From Streptomyces minutiscleroticus (GTDB lineage: Bacteria; Actinomycetota; Actinomycetes; Streptomycetales; Streptomycetaceae), in NCBI RefSeq assembly GCF_014650875.1, contig NZ_BMVU01000046.1:1-64000 (forward strand): DNA of 64,000 bases, in the 5' to 3' direction. A program made the position numbers and the translations under genes. Below, piece by piece: positions 19,166-28,600 of the stretch (positions are counted from its first letter, which is position 1; each line of letters starts with the position of its first letter). The notes beneath the pieces are model-generated. The model had not been told where the DNA came from. It did not search any database and was given only the letters and a program-made list of their open reading frames with translations.

Positions 19166-20239
19166 CTACTCGCGCGGCTCCGCCTCCCGCTCCGTCGGCG
19201 CGGAGGTCTTCTCCGCAGGCGCGGAGGCCCTCGCCCGCGCCCAGTGGCACGCCACCTGCGCCCCGCCGGCGCCGGACAGGATCCCCAGGTCCCGGGTCCG
19301 GCAGTCCTCCGCCACGCCCGCCCGGGCCGCCTCGCCGCTCGCGAGGACCTGGCAGCGGGCGTGGAAACGGCAGCCGGACGGGACGCGCGACGGGTCCGGG
19401 GGCTCACCGGTGAGGACCACCGGGTCGCCGGGCGCCTCCGGGAGCACCGACAGCAGGGCCTGCGTGTACGGGTGCCGGGGCGCGGTGAGGACCTGCTCCA
19501 CCGCGCCGGTCTCCACGATCCGCCCCAGGTACATCACCGCGACGCGGTCGGCGATGTTCCACGCCAGGCCCAGGTCGTGCGTCACCACCAGCGCGGACAG
19601 CCCGAGTTCGGTGCGCAGCCGCAGCAGCAGCGCCAGGATCTCGCCGCGCACCGACGCGTCGAGGGAGGCCACGGGCTCGTCGGCGACGATCAGTTCGGGC
19701 TCCAGGACGAGCGCGCCCGCGATGACCACGCGCTGGCGCTGCCCGCCGGACAGCTCGTGCGGGTACCGCAGGAAGAACCGCTCCGGAGGCCGCAGCCCGG
19801 CCCGCGCCAGCGCCTGCCCGACCGCGGCCCGCTCGTCGCCCCCGTAGTCGTGGATGCGCAGGCCCTCGGCCACCGCGTCGTACACCGTGTGGCGCGGGTT
19901 GAGCGAGCCGCTGGGGTCCTGGAGGACCAGCTGGACGCGCCTGCGGTACGCCTTCAGGGCCCGTGAGGAGTAGGCGAGGGGCCCGCCCGCGAAGGTGACC
20001 CGGCCCCCGGTCGGCGGCACCAGGCCCAGCAGGGCGCGGGCCAGCGTCGTCTTGCCGCAGCCGGACTCGCCGACCAGCGCGACGATCTCGCCGGGGCGGA
20101 TGTCGAGGTCCACCCCGTCGACGGCGCGCGCCCGGGGCGCGCCCCGCCGGCCCGGGAACGCGACGTGCAGATCCTGGGCGCTGAGCAGCGGCGGGGCCGC
20201 GGAGGCGGGCGTGCCGGGGGTGGCCGCGGTCGTCGTCAT
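19166..20239 (-). CDS. Oligopeptide/dipeptide ABC transporter ATPase (OppF/DppF type)
   Basis: A 357-residue ATP-binding subunit. Walker A GESGCGKTT is near residue 60. The signature LSGGQRQRV, Walker B LIVADEPVASLD and the H-loop THDLG all appear. The C-terminal oligopeptide-transporter domain includes CRFHARCQ, with the cysteines typical of this subfamily. The ATG overlaps the upstream ATPase stop as ATGA, and GAGGAG precedes it. Last gene of the five-gene uptake operon; a peptide substrate is inferred from subfamily. Confidence 0.92.
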   Translation of the reverse strand: MTTTAATPGTPASAAPPLLSAQDLHVAFPGRRGAPRARAVDGVDLDIRPGEIVALVGESGCGKTTLARALLGLVPPTGGRVTFAGGPLAYSSRALKAYRRRVQLVLQDPSGSLNPRHTVYDAVAEGLRIHDYGGDERAAVGQALARAGLRPPERFFLRYPHELSGGQRQRVVIAGALVLEPELIVADEPVASLDASVRGEILALLLRLRTELGLSALVVTHDLGLAWNIADRVAVMYLGRIVETGAVEQVLTAPRHPYTQALLSVLPEAPGDPVVLTGEPPDPSRVPSGCRFHARCQVLASGEAARAGVAEDCRTRDLGILSGAGGAQVACHWARARASAPAEKTSAPTEREAEPRE

Positions 20240-21258
20240 GTGGTGCTCCTCGCGTCGTCCGTCTCCACCGCGACCGGGTCGGTCCCCACCGCCGTGGGCA
20301 CACCCGCGTCCGCGTCCACGTGCACGCACGCCGCCCGCCGGCCGGTCCCGGCCGCGCGCAGCGGCTGGTCCTCCACCGCGCACGAGTCCAGTGCGACGGG
20401 GCAGCGCGGATGGAACGTGCAGCCGGGCGGCAGGTCCGCCGGGTCCGGCGGGTCGCCCGGCAGCCCGCGCGGCGCGAACCGCGACGCCGTGTCCCCGATG
20501 CGCGGGAACGCCGCCGACAGCGCCCGCCCGTACGGGTGCCGCGCGTCCTCGTACACCTGCCGGGCCGGGCCCTCCTCGACGACGCGGCCCGCGTACATCA
20601 CCGCGAGCCGGTCGCAGGTGTCGGCGAGGACCGCCAGGTCGTGGCTGATCATGATCAGGCCCAGCTCCTGCTCCGCGACGAGCTGTTCGATCAGGCGCAG
20701 GATCTGCGCCTGGATCATCACGTCCAGGGCCGTGGTCGGCTCGTCGGCGACGACGACGGCCGGGTCGCAGGCCAGCGCCATGGCGATCATGACGCGCTGG
20801 CGCTGCCCGCCGGACAGCTCGTGCGGATACGCGCTCGCGCGGGCCGCGGGCAGCCCCACGTGCTCCAGCAGCTCGCCCGCCTTCCGCCTGGCCCCGGCGG
20901 GCGTCGCCTTCCTGTGCAGCAGGATCGGCTCGGCGATCTGGTCGCCGATGCGGTGCACGGCGTTCAGCGAGTGCATCGCGCCCTGGAAGACGATGGACGC
21001 GCCCGCCCAGCGCACCGCGCGCACCCGGCCCCACCGCATCGTCAGGACGTCCTCGCCGTCCAGCATGATCTGGCCGGTCACGCGCGTACCCGCGGGCAGC
21101 AGCCGCAGCAGGGCGAGGGCCAGCGTCGACTTGCCGCAGCCGGACTCGCCGGCGATGCCGAGCTTGCGGCCCGCGTCCACGGTGAGGTCGACGCCGCGCA
21201 CGGCCCGCGCGCCGCCCGCGTACGTGACGTTCAGGTCCCTGACTTCCAGCAGGCTCAA
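20236..21258 (-). CDS. Oligopeptide/dipeptide ABC transporter ATPase (OppD/DppD type)
   Basis: A 340-residue ATP-binding subunit with Walker A GESGCGKST (about 35-43), signature LSGGQRQRV, Walker B VVVADEPTTALD, the H-loop SHDLA and the C-terminal CTFHPRCPVA segment with paired cysteines. The start is a TTG (MSLLEVRD...) overlapping the permease stop as TTGA, with GGGGGTGG upstream. No ATG or GTG fits the conserved N-terminus. The C-terminal ~35 residues are low-complexity. Confidence 0.9.
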   Translation of the reverse strand: MSLLEVRDLNVTYAGGARAVRGVDLTVDAGRKLGIAGESGCGKSTLALALLRLLPAGTRVTGQIMLDGEDVLTMRWGRVRAVRWAGASIVFQGAMHSLNAVHRIGDQIAEPILLHRKATPAGARRKAGELLEHVGLPAARASAYPHELSGGQRQRVMIAMALACDPAVVVADEPTTALDVMIQAQILRLIEQLVAEQELGLIMISHDLAVLADTCDRLAVMYAGRVVEEGPARQVYEDARHPYGRALSAAFPRIGDTASRFAPRGLPGDPPDPADLPPGCTFHPRCPVALDSCAVEDQPLRAAGTGRRAACVHVDADAGVPTAVGTDPVAVETDDARSTT

Positions 21259-22211
21259 CGGGCCACCCCCAGCCTGGGGTTGAGTACGGACTCCACGGCG
21301 CGCCCGCAGAGCGTGAAGGCGAGGGCGACGACGGCGATCGCGATGCCCGGCGGCACCAGGTACCACCAGTTGCCCGAGCTGACCGCGCCCGCCTCGCGCG
21401 CGTCCTGGAGCAGTCCGCCCCACGACACGAGCGTCGGGTCGCCGAGCCCGAGGAAGGCGAGCGTCGCCTCGGAGAGGATGGACGAGGAGATCATCAGCGT
21501 GGTCTGGGCGAGCACCAGCGGCATCACGTTCGGCAGCACGTGCCGGGTCATGACGTGCCCGTGGCCGCCGCCGAGCGCCCGGGCGCGCTCGATGTACGGG
21601 CGCGACTCCACGGCGAGGGTCTGGGCGCGCACCAGACGCGCCGTCGTCGGCCACGAGGTCACCCCGATCGCCACGATGATCGTGAGCAGCGAGCGCGACA
21701 TCACCGTGGCCAGCGCGATGGCCAGCACCAGCGTCGGCATGACCAGGAACCAGTCCGTGACCCGCATGACCACGGTCGCGTACCAGCCGCGGAAGTGGCC
21801 CGCGGTGATGCCGACGAGCGCGCCGATCAGCACCGACAGCACGGCGGCCAGCAGGCCGACGAGCAGCGAGACCCGCGAGCCCCACAGCACCAGGCCGAAC
21901 AGGTCGCGCCCGAACTGGTCGGTGCCCAGCCAGAACTCCCCGCTCGGCTCCTCCATCGGCCCGCCCGGCGCGTCCGTCACGCTCTGCACGTCGGCGCCGA
22001 CCGTCAGCGGGGCGGTCAGCGCGAGAAGCGCGAAGAGCACGAGCGCGGCCAGGCCGACCACGCCCGCGCGGTGCGTGCGGTACTGCCGCCAGAACCGGGC
22101 GGCCGAGTGGCGTCTGCGCTCCCACGCCAGGGCGCGCGGGCTCTTCGTCCCGCCCCGTACCGGGGTCTCGGGAGGTTCGGCCGGTCCGGCCGCGGTCGTG
22201 TCGGTCGTCAT
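21255..22211 (-). CDS. Peptide ABC transporter permease (DppC type)
   Basis: A 318-residue membrane permease. A cytoplasmic N-terminus precedes a first helix near 50-70. The EFWLGTDQFGRDLF periplasmic motif of DppC/OppC proteins follows, then further helices. The EAA loop (ARALGGGHGHVMTRHVLPNVMP) contacts the ATPases. Overlaps the preceding permease stop as ATGA. Confidence 0.92.
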   Translation of the reverse strand: MTTDTTAAGPAEPPETPVRGGTKSPRALAWERRRHSAARFWRQYRTHRAGVVGLAALVLFALLALTAPLTVGADVQSVTDAPGGPMEEPSGEFWLGTDQFGRDLFGLVLWGSRVSLLVGLLAAVLSVLIGALVGITAGHFRGWYATVVMRVTDWFLVMPTLVLAIALATVMSRSLLTIIVAIGVTSWPTTARLVRAQTLAVESRPYIERARALGGGHGHVMTRHVLPNVMPLVLAQTTLMISSSILSEATLAFLGLGDPTLVSWGGLLQDAREAGAVSSGNWWYLVPPGIAIAVVALAFTLCGRAVESVLNPRLGVAR

Positions 22212-23275
22212 CGGCCCACCCGGGGGTCCAGCAGCGGATAGATCAGGTCGGCGAGGGTGTTCATCACGATCACCGCCGCGGCGAAGACGAAGAACAGGCC
22301 CTGCACCAGCGGCAGGTCGGGCACGCTCAGCGCCTGGTAGAACAGCCCGCCGAGGCCCGGCCAGGAGAAGACCGTCTCGACGAGGATCACGCCCGCGACG
22401 GTCCGCCCGAGGTTGACGAAGATCAGCGTCACGGTGGGCAGCATCGCGTTCGGCACGGCGTGCCGGCGGCGTACGAGGTCGTCCCGGAGGCCCTTGGCCC
22501 GCGCGGTCGTCAGGTAGTCGCTGCCCATCTCGTCCAGCAGCGCCGACCGGGTCACCAGCAGGGTCTGCCCGTACTCGACGGCGACCAGCGTGAGGACCGG
22601 CAGGACCAGGTGGTGGGCGACGTCGAGGACGTGGGCGAGGCCCTCCTGGCCGCCCGACTCCATGCCGCCGGTGGGGAAGAGACCCGGGATCGGGCCCATG
22701 CCCACGGCGAGGACGATGATGAGCAGCAGGCCGAGCCAGAACGAGGGGATCGAGTACAGCGTCAGGGCGAGCCCGGTGTTCAGCCGGTCGCCGAGGCGGC
22801 CGTTGCGCCAGGCGGAGCGGGTGCCCAGGAGGACGCCGAGCGCCGTGTAGAGGACGAAGGCGGTGCCGGTCAGGAGCAGCGTGTTCGGCAGCGCCTCGGT
22901 GATCCTGTCGATGACCGGCGTCCGGAACTGGTACGAGGTGCCGAGGTCACCGGTGAGCGCCTTGCCGCAGTAGTCGGTGAACTGCCGCCACAGCGGCAGG
23001 TCGAGCCCGAACTCCCGTCTGTAGGAGGCCAGTTGCTCGGCCGACACCTGGCGCCCGCCCGTCATGAACTTGACGGGGTCGCCGGGGATCAGCCGGAAGA
23101 GGAAGAAGCTGGTGACCAGGACGGCGAGCAGCGAGACGGCCGCGCCGCCCAGCTTGCCCGCCACGTACCGCAGGTACGCGGTCCTGGTGCGCGCCTTCGG
23201 CCCGCGGATCGGGGGCGCGGCCGGAGCCGGGCCCTCGGCCCTGTCGACCGGCGCGGATGTGGCGTCAGCGGTCAT
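22208..23275 (-). CDS. Peptide ABC transporter permease (DppB type)
   Basis: A 355-residue membrane permease. First helix near residues 35-55, then RLIPGDPVKFMTGG, the conserved extracytoplasmic DppB motif, and an EAA-type loop (TTARAKGLRDDLVRRRHAVPNAMLP). The ATG at 23275 is chosen; an in-frame GTG two codons upstream is equally possible and neither has a strong ribosome binding site. 65 bases separate it from the binding-protein gene. Confidence 0.9.
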   Translation of the reverse strand: MTADATSAPVDRAEGPAPAAPPIRGPKARTRTAYLRYVAGKLGGAAVSLLAVLVTSFFLFRLIPGDPVKFMTGGRQVSAEQLASYRREFGLDLPLWRQFTDYCGKALTGDLGTSYQFRTPVIDRITEALPNTLLLTGTAFVLYTALGVLLGTRSAWRNGRLGDRLNTGLALTLYSIPSFWLGLLLIIVLAVGMGPIPGLFPTGGMESGGQEGLAHVLDVAHHLVLPVLTLVAVEYGQTLLVTRSALLDEMGSDYLTTARAKGLRDDLVRRRHAVPNAMLPTVTLIFVNLGRTVAGVILVETVFSWPGLGGLFYQALSVPDLPLVQGLFFVFAAAVIVMNTLADLIYPLLDPRVGR

Positions 23276-23340
23276 GAACACTCACTCGGTCGGAGAGGTG
23301 CGCGGCCCGCGGCACGGCGGCCGCGGGGCGCGCACTGCTG

Positions 23341-25254
23341 TCATTCGCGGTCGTCGGCCGTCGAGCGGCGGCGCAGCGCGAGGAGGCCGGCGGCTCCCGC
23401 GAGGACGACCACGCCCGCGACGATGCCGACGACGACGCCCGTGGAGCCGCCGGAGCCCGAGGAGCCGTCCGAGCCGGCCGGCTGCGCCGACCACCAGCTC
23501 CAGTAGCCGTCCTGGCCGAAGATGTTGCCCGCGGCCTCGGGCATCGTGGTGATCGAGGCGATCTGGTCCGTGCGGTAGGCCTCGACCGCGTTCGGGTACG
23601 CCATGACGTTCATGTACCCGGTGTCGTACAGCCGCGACTGCATCTGCTTCACGAGGTCTGCCCGTTTGGCCGGGTCGTACTCGGCGAGCTGCCGGTCGTA
23701 GAGGCCGTCGTACTTCTCGTCGCAGATGAAGTTGTCGGTCGCGCCGGTGTCCTTCGGGGTGGCGGGCAGGGCCGCGCAGGTGTGGATGGAGAGCACGAAG
23801 TCCGGGTCGGGGTTGACCGACCAGCCGTCGAAGGCGAGGTCGTACTCGCCCGCGAGCCAGGGGTCCGTCACGTTGTCCAGGCAGTCCAGCGTGATGCCGA
23901 TGCCGAGGTCGCCCCACCACTCCTCGAGGTACTTGCCGACCGCCTTGTCGTTGGGGTCGGTGGCGTGGCACAGCACGCGGTAGTTCAGCGGCCTGCCGTC
24001 CTTGCCGACGCGCTTTCCGGCGGCGTTCTTCCTGTACCCCGCCTCGTCCAGCAGCTTCGCGGCCGCGGCCGGGTCGTAGGAGAGCTCCTGGTCCCCGGAC
24101 GGCTCCCAGTGGTAGGTGTCGAAGCGCGGCGGGATGTAGCCCTTGCCCTCGACGGCGTGGCCCTGGAAGACCTTGTCGACGATCGTCTTCCGGTCCACCG
24201 CCATGAACAGCGCGTGCCGTACCCGCTCGTCGAGCAGCGACGGGTCGCCGTCGCCGAACTCCTGGCCGTCCTTGGACCGCGCCCCGGGGTTCGTGGCCAG
24301 CGCGTAGAAGCGGCGCCCGGGCGCGTCGTTGACCTTGATGTTCTCCTGCTTCTTCAGCGCCGCCGACTGCGCGGGCGTGAGGTTGTAGACGAACGAGACC
24401 TCGCCCTTCTGCAGGGCGGCGACGGCCGCGTCCCCGTCCTTGTAGTACTTGAAGACCAGCTCGTCGAATTTCGGTGCGCCGCGCCAGAAGCTCTTGTTGG
24501 CCTTCAGCCGCACGTAGCTGTCGGCCTTGTAGCCGGTCAGCACGAACGGCCCGTCGCCGACGATCGGGAAGTCCTTGTCGTTGTTGAACTTCGAGAAGTC
24601 GCCGACCTTCTCCCACACGTGCTTGGGCACGATCGGCACGTCCAGCGCGGCCATCGTGGCCTGCGGCTTCTTCAGCTCGATGACCAGCTTGGTGGGGCTC
24701 GGGGCCGTCACCTCGCGGAAGTTGCCGACGAAGCTGCCGTTGGCGGTGGCCGCGCCCGCGTCGGTCATCATCTTGTTGAACGTCCACGCCGCGTCCTCGG
24801 CGGTGACCGGCTTCCCGTCCGACCACTTCGCGTCGGAACGGATCGTGTAGGTCCAGGTCAGCTTGTCGTCCGAAGCCGTCCACTCGGTGGCGAGCCCCGG
24901 AACGGCGCTGTTGTCCTTCGCGCTGTAGCCGGTCAGGTACTCGTACGTCAGGCGGAGGACGCTCGTACTGACCAGCCGGACGGCCAGGAACGGGCTGAGC
25001 GAGTCCATGCTCTGCGCGACCGCGACGGTGAGCACCTTCTTGCCGTCGTCGGCCCGGGCCTGCTGGGGTGCGGGGTTCAGCGGGGTCGCGAGGCCGGCGG
25101 TCAGCGCGAGCGCGGCGGCGCCGGCGGCCACGGTGAGCCGGAGGGAGCGGAGAGGCCGGGTGAGGCGGCGGGTGAGGCGTGGGGCGCGGGTGCGGCCGGC
25201 CCGTGGGCCGGGGCCTCCTCTGCCGTACTGGTCTTGCTGAGCTCGTGTGTCCAT
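23341..25254 (-). CDS. Peptide-binding protein (SBP family 5) with C-terminal membrane anchor
   Basis: 637 residues. A basic N-terminus and hydrophobic core (VAAGAAALALTAGLATP, about 36-52) form a signal peptide, but no lipobox cysteine follows. The body is a DppA/OppA-type binding protein (KKVLTVAVAQSMDSLSPFLA; SDGKPVTAEDAAWTF). After a Ser/Gly linker, a C-terminal helix (GVVVGIVAGVVVLAGAAGLLAL, written in part) and RRR stop-transfer anchor it in the membrane. Typical SBPs of Gram-positives are lipoproteins, so this is an alternative anchoring mode. ATG start; first gene of the operon behind a good promoter. Confidence 0.9.
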   Translation of the reverse strand: MDTRAQQDQYGRGGPGPRAGRTRAPRLTRRLTRPLRSLRLTVAAGAAALALTAGLATPLNPAPQQARADDGKKVLTVAVAQSMDSLSPFLAVRLVSTSVLRLTYEYLTGYSAKDNSAVPGLATEWTASDDKLTWTYTIRSDAKWSDGKPVTAEDAAWTFNKMMTDAGAATANGSFVGNFREVTAPSPTKLVIELKKPQATMAALDVPIVPKHVWEKVGDFSKFNNDKDFPIVGDGPFVLTGYKADSYVRLKANKSFWRGAPKFDELVFKYYKDGDAAVAALQKGEVSFVYNLTPAQSAALKKQENIKVNDAPGRRFYALATNPGARSKDGQEFGDGDPSLLDERVRHALFMAVDRKTIVDKVFQGHAVEGKGYIPPRFDTYHWEPSGDQELSYDPAAAAKLLDEAGYRKNAAGKRVGKDGRPLNYRVLCHATDPNDKAVGKYLEEWWGDLGIGITLDCLDNVTDPWLAGEYDLAFDGWSVNPDPDFVLSIHTCAALPATPKDTGATDNFICDEKYDGLYDRQLAEYDPAKRADLVKQMQSRLYDTGYMNVMAYPNAVEAYRTDQIASITTMPEAAGNIFGQDGYWSWWSAQPAGSDGSSGSGGSTGVVVGIVAGVVVLAGAAGLLALRRRSTADDRE

Positions 25255-25328
25255 GGGTCGCTGACCTCGCGTCATCGCTCGCACGGGAAGGGCTGCTGGA
25301 TCAAGGGCCGTCGGCTGGGTCGACTGAG

Positions 25329-25358
25329 TGTGTATCAGCGCCGCTCTGCACGCGTCAA
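25329..25358 (-). promoter_or_regulatory. Promoter of the peptide transporter operon
   Basis: On the minus strand, TTGACG (25358-25353) is followed after 17-18 bases by ATACAC/TACACA (about 25335-25329). This is a sigma-70/HrdB-like promoter 75 bases upstream of the binding-protein ATG. Confidence 0.6.
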
Positions 25359-25526
25359 CGGCAGGTGAACCCCATGTGGCCTGCGGAAATAACGAGTTGA
25401 CGCGGATTTCACGCTCATTGGTCGAGACCACTGACGCCGTGCTGGCCAGCGCGTGGCGCCGGGTTTCGTGCCTGGACACGCGAGGGACGCGCCACGTCGG
25501 GGAGGAGCGCGCGCCCGGACACGCGA

Positions 25527-25569
25527 GCGGCCTCCGGCCGCTCCTCCTGGAGGAGCGGCCGGAGGCCGC
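25527..25569 (-). terminator. 21-bp perfect hairpin downstream of ESX ATPase gene
   Basis: Perfect 21-base arms (25527-25547 and 25549-25569) with practically no loop, so about four central bases stay unpaired. It stands 43 bases past the stop of the minus-strand ATPase gene. Confidence 0.75.
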
Positions 25570-25611
25570 GGTGCTCCCGTGGTCCCCGGCCCGGCCGCCG
25601 CCGGGCGCGGG

Positions 25612-28600
25612 TCACTGCCGCGGGGGAGCGGGCGGGGGCGGGTTCTGCCCCTCCGCCTGTCCCTGCTCCGGGGCGGGGGCGGGCGGAACCGGCGGGGCGG
25701 CGGGATACGGCTGGTAGGGCGGGCCGGGCGCCGGGGCCGGAGGCTGCTGGGCGTTCGGCTGGTACGGCTGACCGGGCTGCTGGTACGGCTGACCGGGCTG
25801 GAAGGGCTGACCCGGCTGGTACGGGGGCTGGGGAGCCTGCGGCTGGGGCTGCGCCTCGTGGGCGGCCGGCGGCTGACCCGGCTGCGGGTACTCCTGACCG
25901 GGGTGGGGATAGGCGTAGCCCGGCTGCTGCGGATGGGGCTGCTGAGGCGGCAGACCGTACGCAGGCTGCTCCGGGACAGGCCGGCCGTACGGGGGCTGGT
26001 CCGGAGCCGGCTGGCCGTACGGAGGCCGGCCCGGAGCGGGCTGGCCGTACGGGGGCCGGCCCTGGACCGGCTGGCCCGGCATCGGCGGGGCGGCGACCGG
26101 CGGCGGGTTGCCGTCCGACGTCCACAGGCCGTGCGCCTGCTGGTGCCGGACGAAGTCCTCGGCCACCATCGCGGACAGGTTGAAGTACGCCTCGCGCACC
26201 TTCGGCCGCATCATGTCGAGGTCGACCTCGGCGCCGGCCGCCAGGTGCTCGTCGAACGGCACGACCACGACACCGCGGCAGCGCGTCTCGAAGTGGGCGA
26301 CGATGTCCTCCACCTTGATCATCTTGCCGGTCTCGCGCACCCCGGAGATGACGGTGACGGACCGGGAGACGAGGTCGGCGTACCCGTGCGCGGAGAGCCA
26401 GTCGAGCGTCGTGGAGGCGCTGCTCGCCCCGTCCACGGACGGCGTCGAGACGATGATGAGCTGGTCGGCGAGGTCGAGCACGCCGCGCATCGCGCTGTAG
26501 AGCAGACCCGTGCCCGAGTCGGTGAGGATGACCGGGTACTGCTTGCCGAGCACGTCGATGGCGCGCCGGTAGTCCTCGTCGTTGAACGTCGTGGACACGG
26601 CCGGGTCGACGTCGTTGGCGATGATCTCCAGACCGGACGGCGCCTGGGACGTGAACCGCCGGATGTCCATGTACGAGTTGAGGTACGGGATCGCCTGCAC
26701 GAGGTCGCGGATGGTGGCCCCGGTCTCCCTGCGCACACGGCGCCCGAGCGTGCCGGCGTCCGGGTTGGCGTCGATGGCGAGGATCTTGTCCTGCCGCTCG
26801 GTGGCGAGCGTGGCGCCGAGCGCGGTGGTCGTGGTCGTCTTGCCCACGCCGCCCTTCAGGCTGATGACGGCGATCCGGTAGCAGGAGAGCACGGGCGTGC
26901 GGATGAGGTCGAGCTTGCGCTGCCGCTCGGCCTCCTCCTTCTTGGCGCCCAGCTTGAACCGGGAGGCCGCGGCGGGCCGCCCGCTCTTCGCCTTCTGCTT
27001 CTTGTTGTTGAGCAGCCGGTCGGAGGACAGTTCCACGGCGGCGGTGTACCCCAGCGGCGCGCCCGGGTTGGTGGGCTGCCGCTGGTCGTGCTGCACGGCC
27101 TGCGGCCAGGCGGCCCCGACGCGGGGGTCGACGGGCGGCTGGGCACCGGGCGCCTGCGGCTGGCCGGGCTGCGCCTGCGGCTGCCCAGGGGCCCCGGGAC
27201 CGTCGGGGGCCTCGGGGTTCCGGGGCTGCGGGAACCCGTAACCGGCCTGCTGGGCGGCGGGGTCCGGCTGTCCCGGGGACTGCGGCGCGGCGGGGGCGCC
27301 GGGGTGGGGGAAGCCGTAACCGGCGGGCGGGGCCGGAGGAACGGGCGCGGCGGGAGCCGCGGCACCCGGCTGCCCGGGCTGCGGGAACCCGTAGCCGGCG
27401 GGCTGGGCGGGAGCGGGGACCTGGGGCGGTGCCGGCGGCTGCGGGAACCCGTGACCGGCCGGCGGGGCGGGCGCGTGCGGCGGCTGCGGCGCGGGCTGGG
27501 GGAATCCGTAGCCGCCGGGCTGCTCCGGCGCACCGGGAGAGGCCGGCCAGGCCGGGGGAGCGGGCTGCGGAGCCTGCGGCTGGAACGGCGGGAGATCCGG
27601 CGCGGGCGCGGGGGCCTGCGGCTGGGCGGCGGCCGGGACCTGCGGCCCCTCCTGCCCCTCCTGCTCCTCGGCGGACTTCGGCGGCTCCGCGGGCTGGGCC
27701 GTGGGCCACTGGGCCCCCGGTACGGGTGCCGGTGCGGGCACGGCGGGCTGATACGCGGGCGGCAGCGGGGGCAGACCGCTCTGCGGCAGCGGCGGGGGCG
27801 GAGTCCACGCGGACGCGTCCTGTCCGGCGGCACCGGTACCGCCGGGGACGTCGGCGGAGACCTCGGTGGTGGCGCCGGGTACGGAGCCCTGGGACTCGGC
27901 GCTCCCGGCGCTTTCGGCGTTCTGGCCACCCTCGGTGTCCGGCGCGTCGGCCGCGGCACCGGAGGCGGCGGCCGACGCCCCCGTCTTGCCCGCTTCGGCG
28001 GACGGGCCGTCCGGGGACCCGACGGCTCTCCGGGCGGCGCCCTCCTCCGGACCCGAGGTGTCGGCCGCGTCCCCGGCGGGCGCGTCTCCGGTAACCGCGT
28101 CTCCGGCACTGTCACCGGCGTCGGTACCGGTGGCGGCATCGGTATCGGTGGCGGTGTCGGTACCGGTGGCGGCGTCGGTATCGGTACCGGCGGCGTCGCC
28201 GAGGTCAGCGCTCGTACCGGAAGCCGTCGGGGAGGCCCCCGCGGCGGAGGACTCCGCCGCCGTTCGCTCCTCGATCTCCTGCTTCAGCGCGGCAGCGGAG
28301 ATGCGCATGGTGGCGCCGTTGTCGACCTCTCCGCTCCAGGCACCGGTGCCACCGAACGCGCCGGTGCCGTCTCCGGACCCGGCCTCGCCGCCCGCCGGTG
28401 CCTCCGGCGTCACCGCATCGCTTCCGGGGGCCGAGGCGGACGTACTCCCCGCGTCGGGGTCCGCGTCCGGCTCGGCACCGGTTTCCGCGGTCGTACCCCC
28501 GAAGTCCCCGGCGGACGGAGCCGCACCGGCCTCCGGGTCCCCGGACGCCGAGGGCGGCTGCGAGGACGGATCCTGCGACTGCTCCTGGGAACCGAAACCG

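Larger units (their letters stand above)
25255..25611. other. 357-bp gap between transporter operon and ESX ATPase gene
   Basis: Holds the operon promoter at 25329-25358 and the long hairpin at 25527-25569. Between them lies a patch of lower GC (about 25370-25440, with TTTCACGCTCATTGG) that may contain upstream regulatory sites. No gene is supported. Confidence 0.5.

Noticed and set aside
13674..19250. A 1858-residue open frame on the minus strand
   Set aside because: It is antisense to truB, the NTPase gene and ribF, all of which have clear motifs. Long antisense frames are an artefact of high GC3.
25527..25569. Insertion-sequence end or attachment site
   Set aside because: The long inverted repeat has no transposase or target duplication nearby and sits where a terminator is expected.
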